30,371 nucleotides of DNA, taken from contig PAAB01000002.1 in assembly GCA_002591705.1 (NCBI GenBank), positions 49,845-80,215 of the forward strand, in the 5' to 3' direction. The notes below the pieces were generated by a model, which saw only the letters and a program-made list of their open reading frames with translations, was not told the DNA's origin and did not search any database. How positions within the stretch are numbered: the first letter of the stretch is position 1; each line of letters begins with the position of its first letter. This stretch comes from Phycisphaerae bacterium. Its GTDB lineage: Bacteria; Planctomycetota; Phycisphaerae; Phycisphaerales; SM1A02. The position numbers were made by a program, and so were the translations under genes. Shown in pieces: positions 21,644-29,670 of the stretch.

Positions 21644-22555
21644 TCAACCGTCCCGGGACGGAGATCGGCTGGCCAGGAATGAATCCGTCGAATAGGTCAG
21701 CACCGCGATCCAGATCAGAATGAAGGCGGCCAATCGTTCCGCATCGAACTCCTCCCCGTAGACCAGTACGGCCAGCAGCAGCTGGCCGGTGGGGGCGATG
21801 TACTGCAGCAGTCCGATCGTGGCCAGTCGAAGCCGCCGCGCCCCACCGGTGAAGAGCAGCAGGGGCACGATGGTCACCGGGCCGCCGAGGAGGAGCATGA
21901 TGGACAGCCACCATGGCCCGTGTGCGAACGAGGTTCCTTCTCCGCCATGAACCATCGCCAGAATCACCAGCATCAGCGGAAGGAAGAGCAGCATCTCCAC
22001 GGTGAGTCCGGTGGCCGCGTCGGCATCGACCTGCTTGCGGACCAGCCCGTAGAACGCGAACGATCCCGCAAGGGAAAGCGAGATCCACGGCACACCGTCG
22101 ATTCCGACGGCGGACACCGCAACGCCTGCGATGGCTACGGCGACGGCGATCCACTGGGCGGGTCGCATCCGCTCGCCCAGCACCAGCATGCCCAGAGCCA
22201 CCGAGACGAGCGGATTGATGTAGTAGCCGAGGCTGACTTCGGCGAGCCGGTCGGTGTCCACCGCCCAGATGAAGACGAACCAGTTCACCCCGATGAGCAG
22301 GGCGGATGCCACCAGCATCATCATGGTACGGGGGCGTGTCAGCACCTGGCGCAGGTGCGGCAGGCGTCGTGTCATCCACAGCAGGATCAACAGCAGCGGC
22401 AGTCCGGCGACGATCCGCCAGGCGATCAGTTCGAAGACGTTCACCGTCTTCAGGGCGTGGTAGTAGACCGGCGTGATGGCGCCCCACCAGCCGAAGGCTC
22501 CCAGCGCCAACAGGACACCGGTGGTTTGTCGATCGGATTTCAGCGTACTGCTCAC
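21644..22555 (-). CDS. rarD: RarD-type EamA/DMT transporter
   Basis: A 303-residue inner-membrane permease with ten predicted helices in two EamA halves. The start of helix 1 ([23 protein letters not shown]) and the segment [26 protein letters not shown] are typical of RarD, the 'chloramphenicol-sensitive' subfamily of drug/metabolite transporters. The physiological substrate is unknown. The GTG at 22555 gives the usual N-terminal length; an ATG at 22582 would add nine residues. Neither has a Shine-Dalgarno sequence. The divergent VOC gene starts at 22581, so the promoter of each gene must lie inside or next to the other gene's coding sequence. Confidence 0.88.
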   Translation of the reverse strand: MSSTLKSDRQTTGVLLALGAFGWWGAITPVYYHALKTVNVFELIAWRIVAGLPLLLILLWMTRRLPHLRQVLTRPRTMMMLVASALLIGVNWFVFIWAVDTDRLAEVSLGYYINPLVSVALGMLVLGERMRPAQWIAVAVAIAGVAVSAVGIDGVPWISLSLAGSFAFYGLVRKQVDADAATGLTVEMLLFLPLMLVILAMVHGGEGTSFAHGPWWLSIMLLLGGPVTIVPLLLFTGGARRLRLATIGLLQYIAPTGQLLLAVLVYGEEFDAERLAAFILIWIAVLTYSTDSFLASRSPSRDG

Positions 22556-22580
22556 GGGACAGGGAGGATACAGTGTCCAC

Positions 22581-23024
22581 ATGGATGCACCGGACCATTT
22601 CCCGCTTTCCCCCTTTCATCTGGCCTTTCCGGTGGACGATCTCGACGCTGCGCGGGCCTTCTACGGCGGCCTGCTGGGCTGCCCGGAGGGACGCAGCAGC
22701 GATCGGTGGATCGACTACGACTTCTTCGGACACCAGGTCGTGGCCCACATGGTCGACGAGGCCGAGCCCGAATCCGGTGTGGACAGCAACGCCGTCGACG
22801 GCCACGATGTGCCGGTGCCGCATTTCGGGGTCGTGCTGCCCTGGGATCGATGGCACGAACTCGCGGATCGGCTGCGTGCGGCCGGGGTGGAGTTCGTGAT
22901 CGAACCCTACGTCCGGTTCGAGGGCGAGCCCGGAGAGCAGGCCACGATGTTCCTGCTTGATCCGTCCGGCAACGCGCTCGAGTTCAAGGCGTTTCAGGAT
23001 CCGACGCAGCTCTTCGCCACGTGA
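22581..23024 (+). CDS. VOC-fold (glyoxalase/dioxygenase-like) protein
   Basis: A 147-residue vicinal-oxygen-chelate protein with paired beta-alpha-beta modules. The first module begins [23 protein letters not shown] with H13, and the second has PHFGVVL with H81 and ends [15 protein letters not shown] with E134. These residues fit the metal-ligand positions of the family, so a metalloenzyme is plausible. Glyoxalase, extradiol dioxygenase, thiol-transferase or a non-enzymatic binding role cannot be told apart by eye. The ATG at 22581 must be the start or close to it, since the first strand follows at once; GGGAGG lies about 13 bases upstream, which is rather far. The stop is 9 bases from the convergent ThuA-like gene. 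Confidence 0.85.
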   Translation: MDAPDHFPLSPFHLAFPVDDLDAARAFYGGLLGCPEGRSSDRWIDYDFFGHQVVAHMVDEAEPESGVDSNAVDGHDVPVPHFGVVLPWDRWHELADRLRAAGVEFVIEPYVRFEGEPGEQATMFLLDPSGNALEFKAFQDPTQLFAT

Positions 23025-23033
23025 GCGGACCGG

Positions 23034-24458
23034 TCACTGTCGGGCGCTGACGATCACGTTGCGATCGATGAGCCACTCGCCGTCGACCCGCTTCCAGGTC
23101 ACTGCGTACGAGCCGGTGTCCGCCACTGCTCCGGGAGTCATACCGACCCGATACCGTCCGGTCTCCTGCACGAGGCCATTGGTCACCACGTGCACGTCCT
23201 CAGTCTGGAGGTCGATCCAGCGAAGGCCGCCGGCATCGAAGTTCGACTTCCAATTCGAACGGACCACCTCGCGTCCAAGCCAGGTGGAACCCTCGCCCGG
23301 CGGGACCGGAGGGAGGACGATCGTGTGTTCGGTGTACATCGCGGCGACGGCATCCGCATCCCCGTCCGCGATGGCCCGGAGGAGCACCGCGTTGCGTTCG
23401 TCGACCATCTCCGCTGCGGCTTCGGTGACCCAGGGGGATCCGTGTCGGTACGACTCGGGGGTGTAGCCCCGGCGGTGGGTGCCGAAGCCGAACGGAGTGG
23501 GATCCCAGCCGCCCGTCAAGGACGCATCCAGACCCTTGTCCGGAATCGAATGATCCTCGCCCGCGCACCAGGTGATGCCGTTGAGCATCAGTCGTCGCAG
23601 ATCGTGACTGGAGAAGTCCTCCGCCGTGCCCATGGTCGTGACCATGATCCGCTGGGTATTCCCTTCGGGCATTGCACGCTGGCGGACCCAGGCGACCGGA
23701 TGCATGGGGTCGTTCTTCGGCCCGGCGACGGGCGGATCGTCCGGGTCCATGCCGGTCAGCACGGAGCCGTCGAGCAGGATCGTGCTGTCGGCGGGCAGGC
23801 TGCGGATTCCGTAGACATCGGTCGGGCCGAAGACGTCGGTGACGCCGCGAAGCACGGGGTGTGCTTCGGTGCCCGGATGGGGGAGCCCGCGTGTCGCCTC
23901 GACGCCGTGGTGCCCATGGTGATTGACCCAGGTCTCGCCGAGGACGTCCTTGCCGAAGCCACCGCCGCTCTCGCCGGCGTTCCAGGACCAGTGTCCGTAC
24001 GCACTGTCCGGATTCGTCCGGTAGAAGAAGGCATGGGTGGAGGTGCGGATCCCCACGGTCGGCTTGCCGGCCTCGACGTGATCCACGATGTGCTTCATGT
24101 CCTCGTCGGGCAGTTCGCGGAAGCGCAGCTGCAGCACCAGCACGTCGGCGTCGTCGATCAGGTGCAACCCCGGGATGTGCGACAGGTTCTCGGGATCGAT
24201 CTCGCCGGTCTCGGGATCCTGGCTGAACAGGACGACGGCCTCATAGCCGTGGCCGGCCAGCAGTCGCCCCAGCATGGGAAGTCCCTCCTCCGAGCGGTAC
24301 TCCTCGTCGCCGGCGACAAGCACGATGCGTCGCCCGTTTCCGGGGTTGGTGTCGGAATCGCCTTCGTACACCAGCCACCGCGGATCGGATTCGATCGGGG
24401 GGGAGGCAGGGGGTGGCATGACGAGAAGGAGACCGGTGAGAAGCGAGATCGTCGTCAT
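23034..24458 (-). CDS. Secreted ThuA-like protein fused to an NTF2-like domain
   Basis: A 474-residue exported protein. A hydrophobic signal lies at residues 4-20. A ThuA-like domain (class I glutamine-amidotransferase-like fold, common in planctomycetes) spans about 43-300. It begins RRIVLVAGDEEYRSEEGLPML and holds DADVLVLQLRFRELP, PTVGIRTSTHAF and HPVLRGV. After a linker, residues 346-474 form an NTF2/SnoaL-type domain (DUF4440-like: AEMVDERNAVLLRAIADGDADAVAAMYTEH, then YAVTWKRVDGEWLIDRNV). The pairing would place a small ligand-binding or enzymatic cup behind the ThuA fold. Function is unknown for both parts. The ATG at 24458 is followed by the signal peptide and preceded by AGGATG. The gene is divergent from the 62-aa protein at 24525. 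Confidence 0.82.
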   Translation of the reverse strand: MTTISLLTGLLLVMPPPASPPIESDPRWLVYEGDSDTNPGNGRRIVLVAGDEEYRSEEGLPMLGRLLAGHGYEAVVLFSQDPETGEIDPENLSHIPGLHLIDDADVLVLQLRFRELPDEDMKHIVDHVEAGKPTVGIRTSTHAFFYRTNPDSAYGHWSWNAGESGGGFGKDVLGETWVNHHGHHGVEATRGLPHPGTEAHPVLRGVTDVFGPTDVYGIRSLPADSTILLDGSVLTGMDPDDPPVAGPKNDPMHPVAWVRQRAMPEGNTQRIMVTTMGTAEDFSSHDLRRLMLNGITWCAGEDHSIPDKGLDASLTGGWDPTPFGFGTHRRGYTPESYRHGSPWVTEAAAEMVDERNAVLLRAIADGDADAVAAMYTEHTIVLPPVPPGEGSTWLGREVVRSNWKSNFDAGGLRWIDLQTEDVHVVTNGLVQETGRYRVGMTPGAVADTGSYAVTWKRVDGEWLIDRNVIVSARQ

Positions 24459-24524
24459 GACCGCATCCTACGTGCATCTCGACTGATGTACAGTGGAACC
24501 GTCCGGCGCAAGGAGGACCGCACG

Positions 24525-24713
24525 ATGCCGCAGGATCGCCACACGATCGAAATCGAACTCAAGTCCTATCAGATCGAGTACCTCGAGGCGATGGCCGCCA
24601 GATACGCGATCCCGGACACCGGGAAGGCCATCCGCTGCCTCATCGACCACGCCAAGAGCGAGCCCGGCCAGGAGCGGGCCATCTTCGAGGTCGTCCGCTG
24701 TCTGGGTTGCTGA
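24525..24713 (+). CDS. Small ribbon-helix-helix-like protein with C-terminal CxxC
   Basis: A 62-residue protein with a strong Shine-Dalgarno sequence (AGGAGG at 24511-24516, 8 bases before the ATG). An N-terminal strand (HTIEIELKSYQ) and two helices (IEYLEAMAARYA and TGKAIRCLIDHAKSE) fit the ribbon-helix-helix fold of CopG/Arc-type DNA-binding proteins. The tail FEVVRCLGC ends in a C-x-x-C pair and a further cysteine lies in helix 2, so redox or metal binding is possible. The family is not identified with certainty. It could regulate a neighbouring gene, such as the divergent ThuA-NTF2 gene 66 bases away. Its stop codon abuts that of the convergent lipoprotein gene, the two sharing the palindrome TGATCA. 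Confidence 0.75.
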   Translation: MPQDRHTIEIELKSYQIEYLEAMAARYAIPDTGKAIRCLIDHAKSEPGQERAIFEVVRCLGC

Positions 24714-25295
24714 TCAGGTGCTGCCCTTGCGGGGTTCCTCGTAGGTCGGCTTGCCCCCGACCCAGATGCGATCGGCATCCACCACGAACAGTCCCTCGTC
24801 GTTCCGATCGCTGACGGTGCCTGCGACCACGATGAACTTCAGGGGCTCCAGGCCACCGGCCCCCTGGGCGGAGGTTGCAACCGGACGTCCGTCGTCTCCG
24901 AGAATTCGGATCGTCGCCGTTCCCCTCTTCAGGTCCTCCCTGCTCGTGCAGCAGTAGTCCCAGGGCATGGTGCAGTAGTCCTCGGTGCTCATCAGTTCAC
25001 AGGATTTCAGTGAGGGATCCGCCGCCACGAAGATCGCCTGCTTCTCGGCGAACGGCTTGACGCGGCCGCCGACGCGGGCCAGGAAGACGACGGTATCGCC
25101 GGCCTTGGCGCTTTTCTTGATCTCCACCAGATCGAGCACGTCGGCGGGACGCTCCGTCAGATAGGTCTCCGCCGGGATGCCGGTGGGTGCCTGCGTGGTC
25201 GTCGGGTCGTTCGAAGGCGCATTCTGCTCGGTGGTCTTGGCGTCGCAACCGAGCAGGGCCGCGGCGAGCACGATGGTGGTGGTCAGTCGAAGCAT
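24714..25295 (-). CDS. Lipoprotein of unknown function, cysteine-rich
   Basis: A 193-residue predicted lipoprotein. Its signal ends in a lipobox (LLGC) with the acceptor C17, followed by a Thr/Pro-rich linker of about 20 residues and a globular domain of about 130 residues. The core contains a conserved-looking patch with five cysteines (CELMSTEDYCTMPWDYCCTS), which suggests disulfides or metal binding, and a beta-rich stretch with an OB-like pattern (DTVVFLARVGGRV ... FIVVAGTV). The family is not named here, although similar MPWDYCC proteins occur in planctomycetes by recollection. The ATG at 25295 has AAGGAGA 6 bases upstream, which decides it over a TTG at 25301. No partner gene is evident; it lies downstream of, but is not overlapped by, the efflux operon. 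Confidence 0.78.
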   Translation of the reverse strand: MLRLTTTIVLAAALLGCDAKTTEQNAPSNDPTTTQAPTGIPAETYLTERPADVLDLVEIKKSAKAGDTVVFLARVGGRVKPFAEKQAIFVAADPSLKSCELMSTEDYCTMPWDYCCTSREDLKRGTATIRILGDDGRPVATSAQGAGGLEPLKFIVVAGTVSDRNDEGLFVVDADRIWVGGKPTYEEPRKGST

Positions 25296-25326
25296 GAGCA
25301 ATCTCCTTGGTCAGTCTAACGATGAA

Positions 25327-26490
25327 TCACTCACCGGCCTTGAGTGATTCGGCAATTGGAAGTCTCAGGCAGCGCCACGCAGGCAGTAGCGATCCGATGA
25401 TGCCCAGTACGAGTCCGGCGAAGAGCCCCCAGGCCATGACGGTGGCGTCGATGCGCAGTCCGAATGCACCCATCGAGGACTGCACGACGAGTTCGTCGAA
25501 CACCCACAGGGCCAGGCCGCATGCCGCGAGGGTCCCGATCGCTGCCGCGAGCAGCGATTCCTGCACAAGGCTCAGGGCGATCGCCGAACGCGGGTAGCCC
25601 AGGGTCTGCAGCGTTCCGATCTCGCGGACGCGGCTCGCGAAGGCGGCGTAGGTCGTATTGAGTCCGCCCAGTACGGCGCCGATCGCGATCAGCGTCGCGG
25701 TGACCAGCACCATGACGGCGATGGGGCGGAAGAAGGCAGCCAGTTTCGAGTAGTAGTCCCTCTCCGACATCGCAATGAGTTCGAGATCCAGCCGCATGGT
25801 GGCGAACGCTTCGAGATCCTCGAAGGTTGCGCCGTCCCGGGAGACCACGACGCAGGAGATCGTGTCACGCTGGCTGGTCGCCATCAGATCCGTCAGGGAG
25901 GTCCAGAGCTCGCCTTCGGCGACGCCGCCTCCGGCTTCGAGGATCCCGACGATCTCGTAGTCCTCGTCATCGATTCCGAGCACGGTGCCGATCGCCGATT
26001 CGGGGGGATCGAAGCCCATCCCGCGTGCGATCAGCGAGCCCGCGAGCAGTTCGTTGCCGCCGGAACGCGGCGGTCTTCCGGCGGTCACCCGGACCTCGTC
26101 GTGCACCATGAATGCGGCCGGCTCGATGCCTCGAATCACGGTCAGCGCGCTCTGTCTCCCGAGTCCCTCGACCGGGATCATCACGTGGGCTTCGGGCGAC
26201 ACACCATCCAGACCGGCGCGATTGGCGATGCCGGTCACGCTCGCGGCGACGATGCCTGCGGTGCGCATCGGCACTTCGCTCCGTTCAATGCTCTCCTCCG
26301 ATCCGCTCCCCATGAGGATGACGTTGGCGGCACGGCCGCTGGTGGCGAACGCGGTCTGCATGCCGTTTATGAATCCCGACGCGGTGAGCACCAGGAGGAC
26401 CACGAGCATGCTGCCGCCGATGGTCAGCACGAGACGGCCGGGACTGCGTCCCAGATTCCGCACGGCGTATTCGAAGGGAAGGATGCGCAT
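25327..26490 (-). CDS. FtsX-type ABC transporter permease (second permease of efflux operon)
   Basis: A 387-residue MacB/FtsX-family permease. One helix lies at the N-terminus (about residues 20-42, after the cytoplasmic RNLGRSPGRLVLTI), then a periplasmic MacB-PCD-like domain of about 220 residues, and three C-terminal helices (about 268-290, 312-335 and 350-375) with the conserved REIGTLQTLGYPRSAI. It is the last gene of the efflux operon. The ATG at 26490 lies 2 bases after the stop of the first permease gene. The sequence differs clearly from the first permease, so the transporter is probably a heterodimer. A hydrophobic substrate exported to the outer membrane is likely. Specificity is unknown. 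Confidence 0.9.
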   Translation of the reverse strand: MRILPFEYAVRNLGRSPGRLVLTIGGSMLVVLLVLTASGFINGMQTAFATSGRAANVILMGSGSEESIERSEVPMRTAGIVAASVTGIANRAGLDGVSPEAHVMIPVEGLGRQSALTVIRGIEPAAFMVHDEVRVTAGRPPRSGGNELLAGSLIARGMGFDPPESAIGTVLGIDDEDYEIVGILEAGGGVAEGELWTSLTDLMATSQRDTISCVVVSRDGATFEDLEAFATMRLDLELIAMSERDYYSKLAAFFRPIAVMVLVTATLIAIGAVLGGLNTTYAAFASRVREIGTLQTLGYPRSAIALSLVQESLLAAAIGTLAACGLALWVFDELVVQSSMGAFGLRIDATVMAWGLFAGLVLGIIGSLLPAWRCLRLPIAESLKAGE

Positions 26491-26492
26491 GG

Positions 26493-27653
26493 TCAGACGG
26501 CTCCGAAGCTCGAGGCGATGCTGCGACGGGACAGCCGCACTGCCGGTGCGACGCCGGCGAGGATGCCCAGGCCCAGAGCCAGGCCCGTGCCGATGATCGC
26601 GGTCCACACACTGGTCGAGATCTCGATGCTGGTACCTTCCATCGTCATCGCGAACCGGCCGTACTGGATGGTCAACCACGCGCCGAACGCGCCGAGGACA
26701 CCGCCGAAGAGTCCCAGCAATGCACCCTCGACGAGCACCATCCAGCCGATCAGGGGACTGGTCCATCCGAGGGTCTGCATGATCGCGTGGTCCCGGACCC
26801 GGTCGCGCATGGCGAGCATGATCGCGTTGGCGATCAGCGCGAAGACCGCGGCGAGCGCTCCCCAGCCGAGGATCCCGGCGAAGTTGGCGATGCCGACGAT
26901 GTCCCGGGCGGCCCGTCCCACGAACGCCTTCTCCGGCGAGGTGGACGTCGGGCGTTCGTCGTGCCGGAAGGTGTCGTCGATCCGGGCGGCGATGTCGTCC
27001 ATCCGGGTCGGATCGTCGACATGCACGTTGAACTGGGTCACGAATCCGCCGGTGCCCCCACGGCGCATCGCCTCCTGCAGGAAGGGGAGGTGGACCCATG
27101 CGGAGTTCCGTTCCTGCATCTCGCCGCTCTCGAGGATGCCGGCCACGTAGACGGAGATGCCGGCGGCGCTGAAGAGATCGCCGACGCGGATGCCGCGTCG
27201 GGCGGCGAGGGCGCTGCCGATCACGGCCGCGTCGCCACGCCGGGTCCAGTCGTCGGTCGAACCGGCCGTGATGACGGTCTGCGAATCCAGCGAGTCCTCG
27301 AGCTTGTCGTCCGGGACGCCGCGGAAGGTCACCACATCCAGCGAGGCACGGCAGTTGGAGACGAGGACCTGCATCGGCACGGCGGCCCGGACACCGTCGA
27401 TGCGCTCGATGCGATCCGTATACCACTGGGGGAGGCGGCTGGTGAACGGGCAGTACCGGTTCTCGCGGTAGACCACGAGGACCGAATCGCCCGCGCCCGC
27501 CTCCGTCGCCTCGTTGACCCCGCTGCGCATGGCTTCGACCCCGGTGAAGAGGTACATGGCCATGGCGATGCCGGTGATCGTCAGACCGCTGCGGATCGGA
27601 CTGCGCCGGATGGTGCGGAAGACGACGGGAACCAGTCGGAGGAGTCGGCTCAT
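26493..27653 (-). CDS. FtsX-type ABC transporter permease (first permease of efflux operon)
   Basis: A 386-residue permease with the MacB/FtsX layout. A cytoplasmic start (VVFRTIRRSPIRSGLT) leads into helix 1 at about residues 22-42, then a periplasmic domain of about 215 residues with three free-looking cysteines, and three C-terminal helices with ALAAVFALIANAIMLAMRDRVRDHAIMQTLGW. The ATG at 27653 overlaps the stop of the ATPase gene by 4 bases (ATGA), which fixes the start. The next permease begins 2 bases after its stop. Together with the ATPase and the second permease it forms the inner-membrane part of the transporter. Confidence 0.9.
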   Translation of the reverse strand: MSRLLRLVPVVFRTIRRSPIRSGLTITGIAMAMYLFTGVEAMRSGVNEATEAGAGDSVLVVYRENRYCPFTSRLPQWYTDRIERIDGVRAAVPMQVLVSNCRASLDVVTFRGVPDDKLEDSLDSQTVITAGSTDDWTRRGDAAVIGSALAARRGIRVGDLFSAAGISVYVAGILESGEMQERNSAWVHLPFLQEAMRRGGTGGFVTQFNVHVDDPTRMDDIAARIDDTFRHDERPTSTSPEKAFVGRAARDIVGIANFAGILGWGALAAVFALIANAIMLAMRDRVRDHAIMQTLGWTSPLIGWMVLVEGALLGLFGGVLGAFGAWLTIQYGRFAMTMEGTSIEISTSVWTAIIGTGLALGLGILAGVAPAVRLSRRSIASSFGAV

Positions 27654-28345
27654 GCCGGGACCTCCTCGTGTTCGAGCAGTCGCCCCTTCTCGAGATGGAG
27701 CAGTGTGTCGGCCCAGCGGGTCGTCGCCGGATCGTGCGTCACCATGACGATGGTGCGTCCCTCGTCGCGGTTGAGCCGCTGGAGCAGTTCCATGATCGAG
27801 GTGGCGGTCTCGCGGTCCAGATCGCCCGTCGGCTCGTCGCACAGCAGGAGATCGGGTTCGGTGACGATCGCACGGGCGATGGCCACCCGCTGCTCCTGTC
27901 CGCCCGAGAGCTGCCTCGGATAGTGACGGTGTCGGTCGGCGATGCCGACCGATTCGAGGGCGGCGCAGACTCGCTGATGACGTTCCGAACGCGAGATGGA
28001 CTGCAGCAGCAGCGGAAGCTCGACGTTCTCATAGGCCGTCAGCACGGGCACGAGGTTGTACAGCTGGAAGATGTACCCGACGTGATCGGCACGCCAGGCG
28101 GCGAGCCGACTGCGGGACAGGGCGTGCACGGCGGTTTCGCCGACATGCAGTTCACCTTCGGTAGGCGAATCGATGCCGGCCAGCAGGTTCAGCAGGGTGG
28201 TCTTGCCCGATCCCGACGGGCCCATCAGGGCCACGAACCGACCTCGATCGATGTCGAGATCGAGGGCATCGAGCGGCGTGATGCGCTCCGTGCCCCGGGT
28301 GTAGATGCGGGTCAGCTTCCGGCAGCGGATGAAGGGGTCGGTCAT
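27650..28345 (-). CDS. LolD/MacB-type ABC transporter ATPase
   Basis: A 231-residue ATPase of the lipoprotein-release/macrolide-exporter family. The Walker A motif is GPSGSGKTT at residues 42-50, the Q-loop is FQLYNLVPVLTAYENVELPL from 93, the signature is LSGGQEQR at 146-153, Walker B is LLLCDEPTGDLD at 166-177, and the switch histidine is in VMVTHD. The LxxxENVELPL segment is typical of LolD/MacB. It lacks the fused permease of MacB, so it is a separate subunit. Its start and stop both overlap neighbours by 4 bases, so translation is coupled across the operon. Confidence 0.96.
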   Translation of the reverse strand: MTDPFIRCRKLTRIYTRGTERITPLDALDLDIDRGRFVALMGPSGSGKTTLLNLLAGIDSPTEGELHVGETAVHALSRSRLAAWRADHVGYIFQLYNLVPVLTAYENVELPLLLQSISRSERHQRVCAALESVGIADRHRHYPRQLSGGQEQRVAIARAIVTEPDLLLCDEPTGDLDRETATSIMELLQRLNRDEGRTIVMVTHDPATTRWADTLLHLEKGRLLEHEEVPA

Positions 28346-29670
28346 CGCACACCTCCCGCGGCGGAGACGCGATCGCCGTCCCGGAGTCCTTCGGAATCCA
28401 GAATGACCAGTTCACCGGCCTGCACGCCTTCGATGAGTTCGACCCAGCCGTCGTGTTCGACGGTTCCGAGTCGGACGCTCCGGCGACGGGCGATGCCCGT
28501 CCCGTCGTCATCGTCCTGGATGACCCAGACGATGTCGTTCACGACCGCATCCGCCGGCACGAAGGTGCGCGGCAGCCGCTGCATGCCCGCTTCGGTGCCG
28601 GGTGTGGTGGCGGGCAGGATCCGCACCCGTGCCAGCATGTCGGGCTTGAGCAGCGGGGACGGATCGATGATGCGGACCTTCGCTTCGACCGTGTTCTTCG
28701 AGAGGTCCGCCCGGTGCACGAAGCGGGTGATCTCGCCCTTGAAGATTTGATCGGGAAGGAGGTCGACGACGACTTCGGCCTGCTGTCCGATTCCGACCAG
28801 TGCAGCGCTGGCCAGTGGCACATCGGCACGGACCTGCAGTTTGTCCGGCCGGTAGATGTGGACCACGTGGGAGGAGTGCTCGCCGTTACCGAACCGAATC
28901 ACGCTGCCGGGGGAAATGAGGCGTTCGATGACCACTCCGTCGATCGGGCTTCGGACGGTCATGCGTTCGAGTCGTAACAGCGCGTCGTCGCGTTCGGCTT
29001 CGCCGACGGCGAGATGGGCCTGCTGATCCATGACCGAGGCATCGAGACGATTCTGCTCGAGTTCGAGCCGCTTCACTTCCGCCCTCGCGGATTCAAGACG
29101 GATCTTCAGTCGTTCGACCGGGCCGGCGGCGACCGCACCCTGCTCGACCAGTGGTTCCTTGCGGTCGATCTCGTCCACGAGTTCCGCGACCCGGGTCCGG
29201 GCCGCAGTGATGCGGACCGGCACCTGGTCCCGCTCGGCTTCGGTCATCAGCAGTTTCGCCTGCAGGTGCAGAACGTTGGCCTTCGCCCGTTGCACGGCGA
29301 TGCGAGCCTCGTCGTCCACGAGCGTGGCCACGGGCTGTCCGGCGGTGACCGAATCGCCTTCGAGCACGAGCACGTCCTCGACGACGCCTTCGACGAGGGC
29401 GCCGGCGTAGACCCCGAACGGGTCCGGTTCCACCCAGCCAGGCGCCTGGACGAGTGCGTCCGCCGTTCCGGCGGAATCGGAGACCGGTTCGATCGGCGCG
29501 TCGACGTCACGGACGATCGCGGAGGCGACCGGAACGGAGCGAGCCGGTGCGATGCTGGACCACATGGTGCCCAGCAGCAGGCCGGTGGCCGCACCGATCA
29601 CGAGCACCGGAAGACCGATTCGGGTCATCCAGCGGCGGGGGGGCATGGGAATGCGTTCATCGATGTTCAT
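28342..29670 (-). CDS. HlyD/MacA-type periplasmic adaptor protein
   Basis: A 442-residue membrane fusion protein joining the inner-membrane ABC part to the outer-membrane channel. It has an N-terminal anchor at about residues 15-37, a biotinyl-lipoyl half (VYAGALVEGVVEDVLVLEGDSV, then VRSPIDGVVIERLISPGSV), a helical hairpin of about 100 residues between the halves (AKANVLHLQAK through VGEAERDDALLRLERM), and beta-barrel and membrane-proximal domains. The stop of the upstream TolC-like gene overlaps the ATG at 29670 by 4 bases. It has no lipobox, so it is anchored by the helix. The ATPase gene overlaps its stop by 4 bases. Confidence 0.93.
   Translation of the reverse strand: MNIDERIPMPPRRWMTRIGLPVLVIGAATGLLLGTMWSSIAPARSVPVASAIVRDVDAPIEPVSDSAGTADALVQAPGWVEPDPFGVYAGALVEGVVEDVLVLEGDSVTAGQPVATLVDDEARIAVQRAKANVLHLQAKLLMTEAERDQVPVRITAARTRVAELVDEIDRKEPLVEQGAVAAGPVERLKIRLESARAEVKRLELEQNRLDASVMDQQAHLAVGEAERDDALLRLERMTVRSPIDGVVIERLISPGSVIRFGNGEHSSHVVHIYRPDKLQVRADVPLASAALVGIGQQAEVVVDLLPDQIFKGEITRFVHRADLSKNTVEAKVRIIDPSPLLKPDMLARVRILPATTPGTEAGMQRLPRTFVPADAVVNDIVWVIQDDDDGTGIARRRSVRLGTVEHDGWVELIEGVQAGELVILDSEGLRDGDRVSAAGGVR

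Noticed and set aside
26491..27426. Upstream in-frame extension of the second permease
   Set aside because: The frame stays open through the first permease gene but encodes Arg-rich shadow sequence. The permease family N-terminus begins at 26490, just after the preceding stop codon.
26787..27923. Open frame of 378 codons on the plus strand
   Set aside because: It is antisense to the first permease and ATPase, which have clear motifs and coupled starts.
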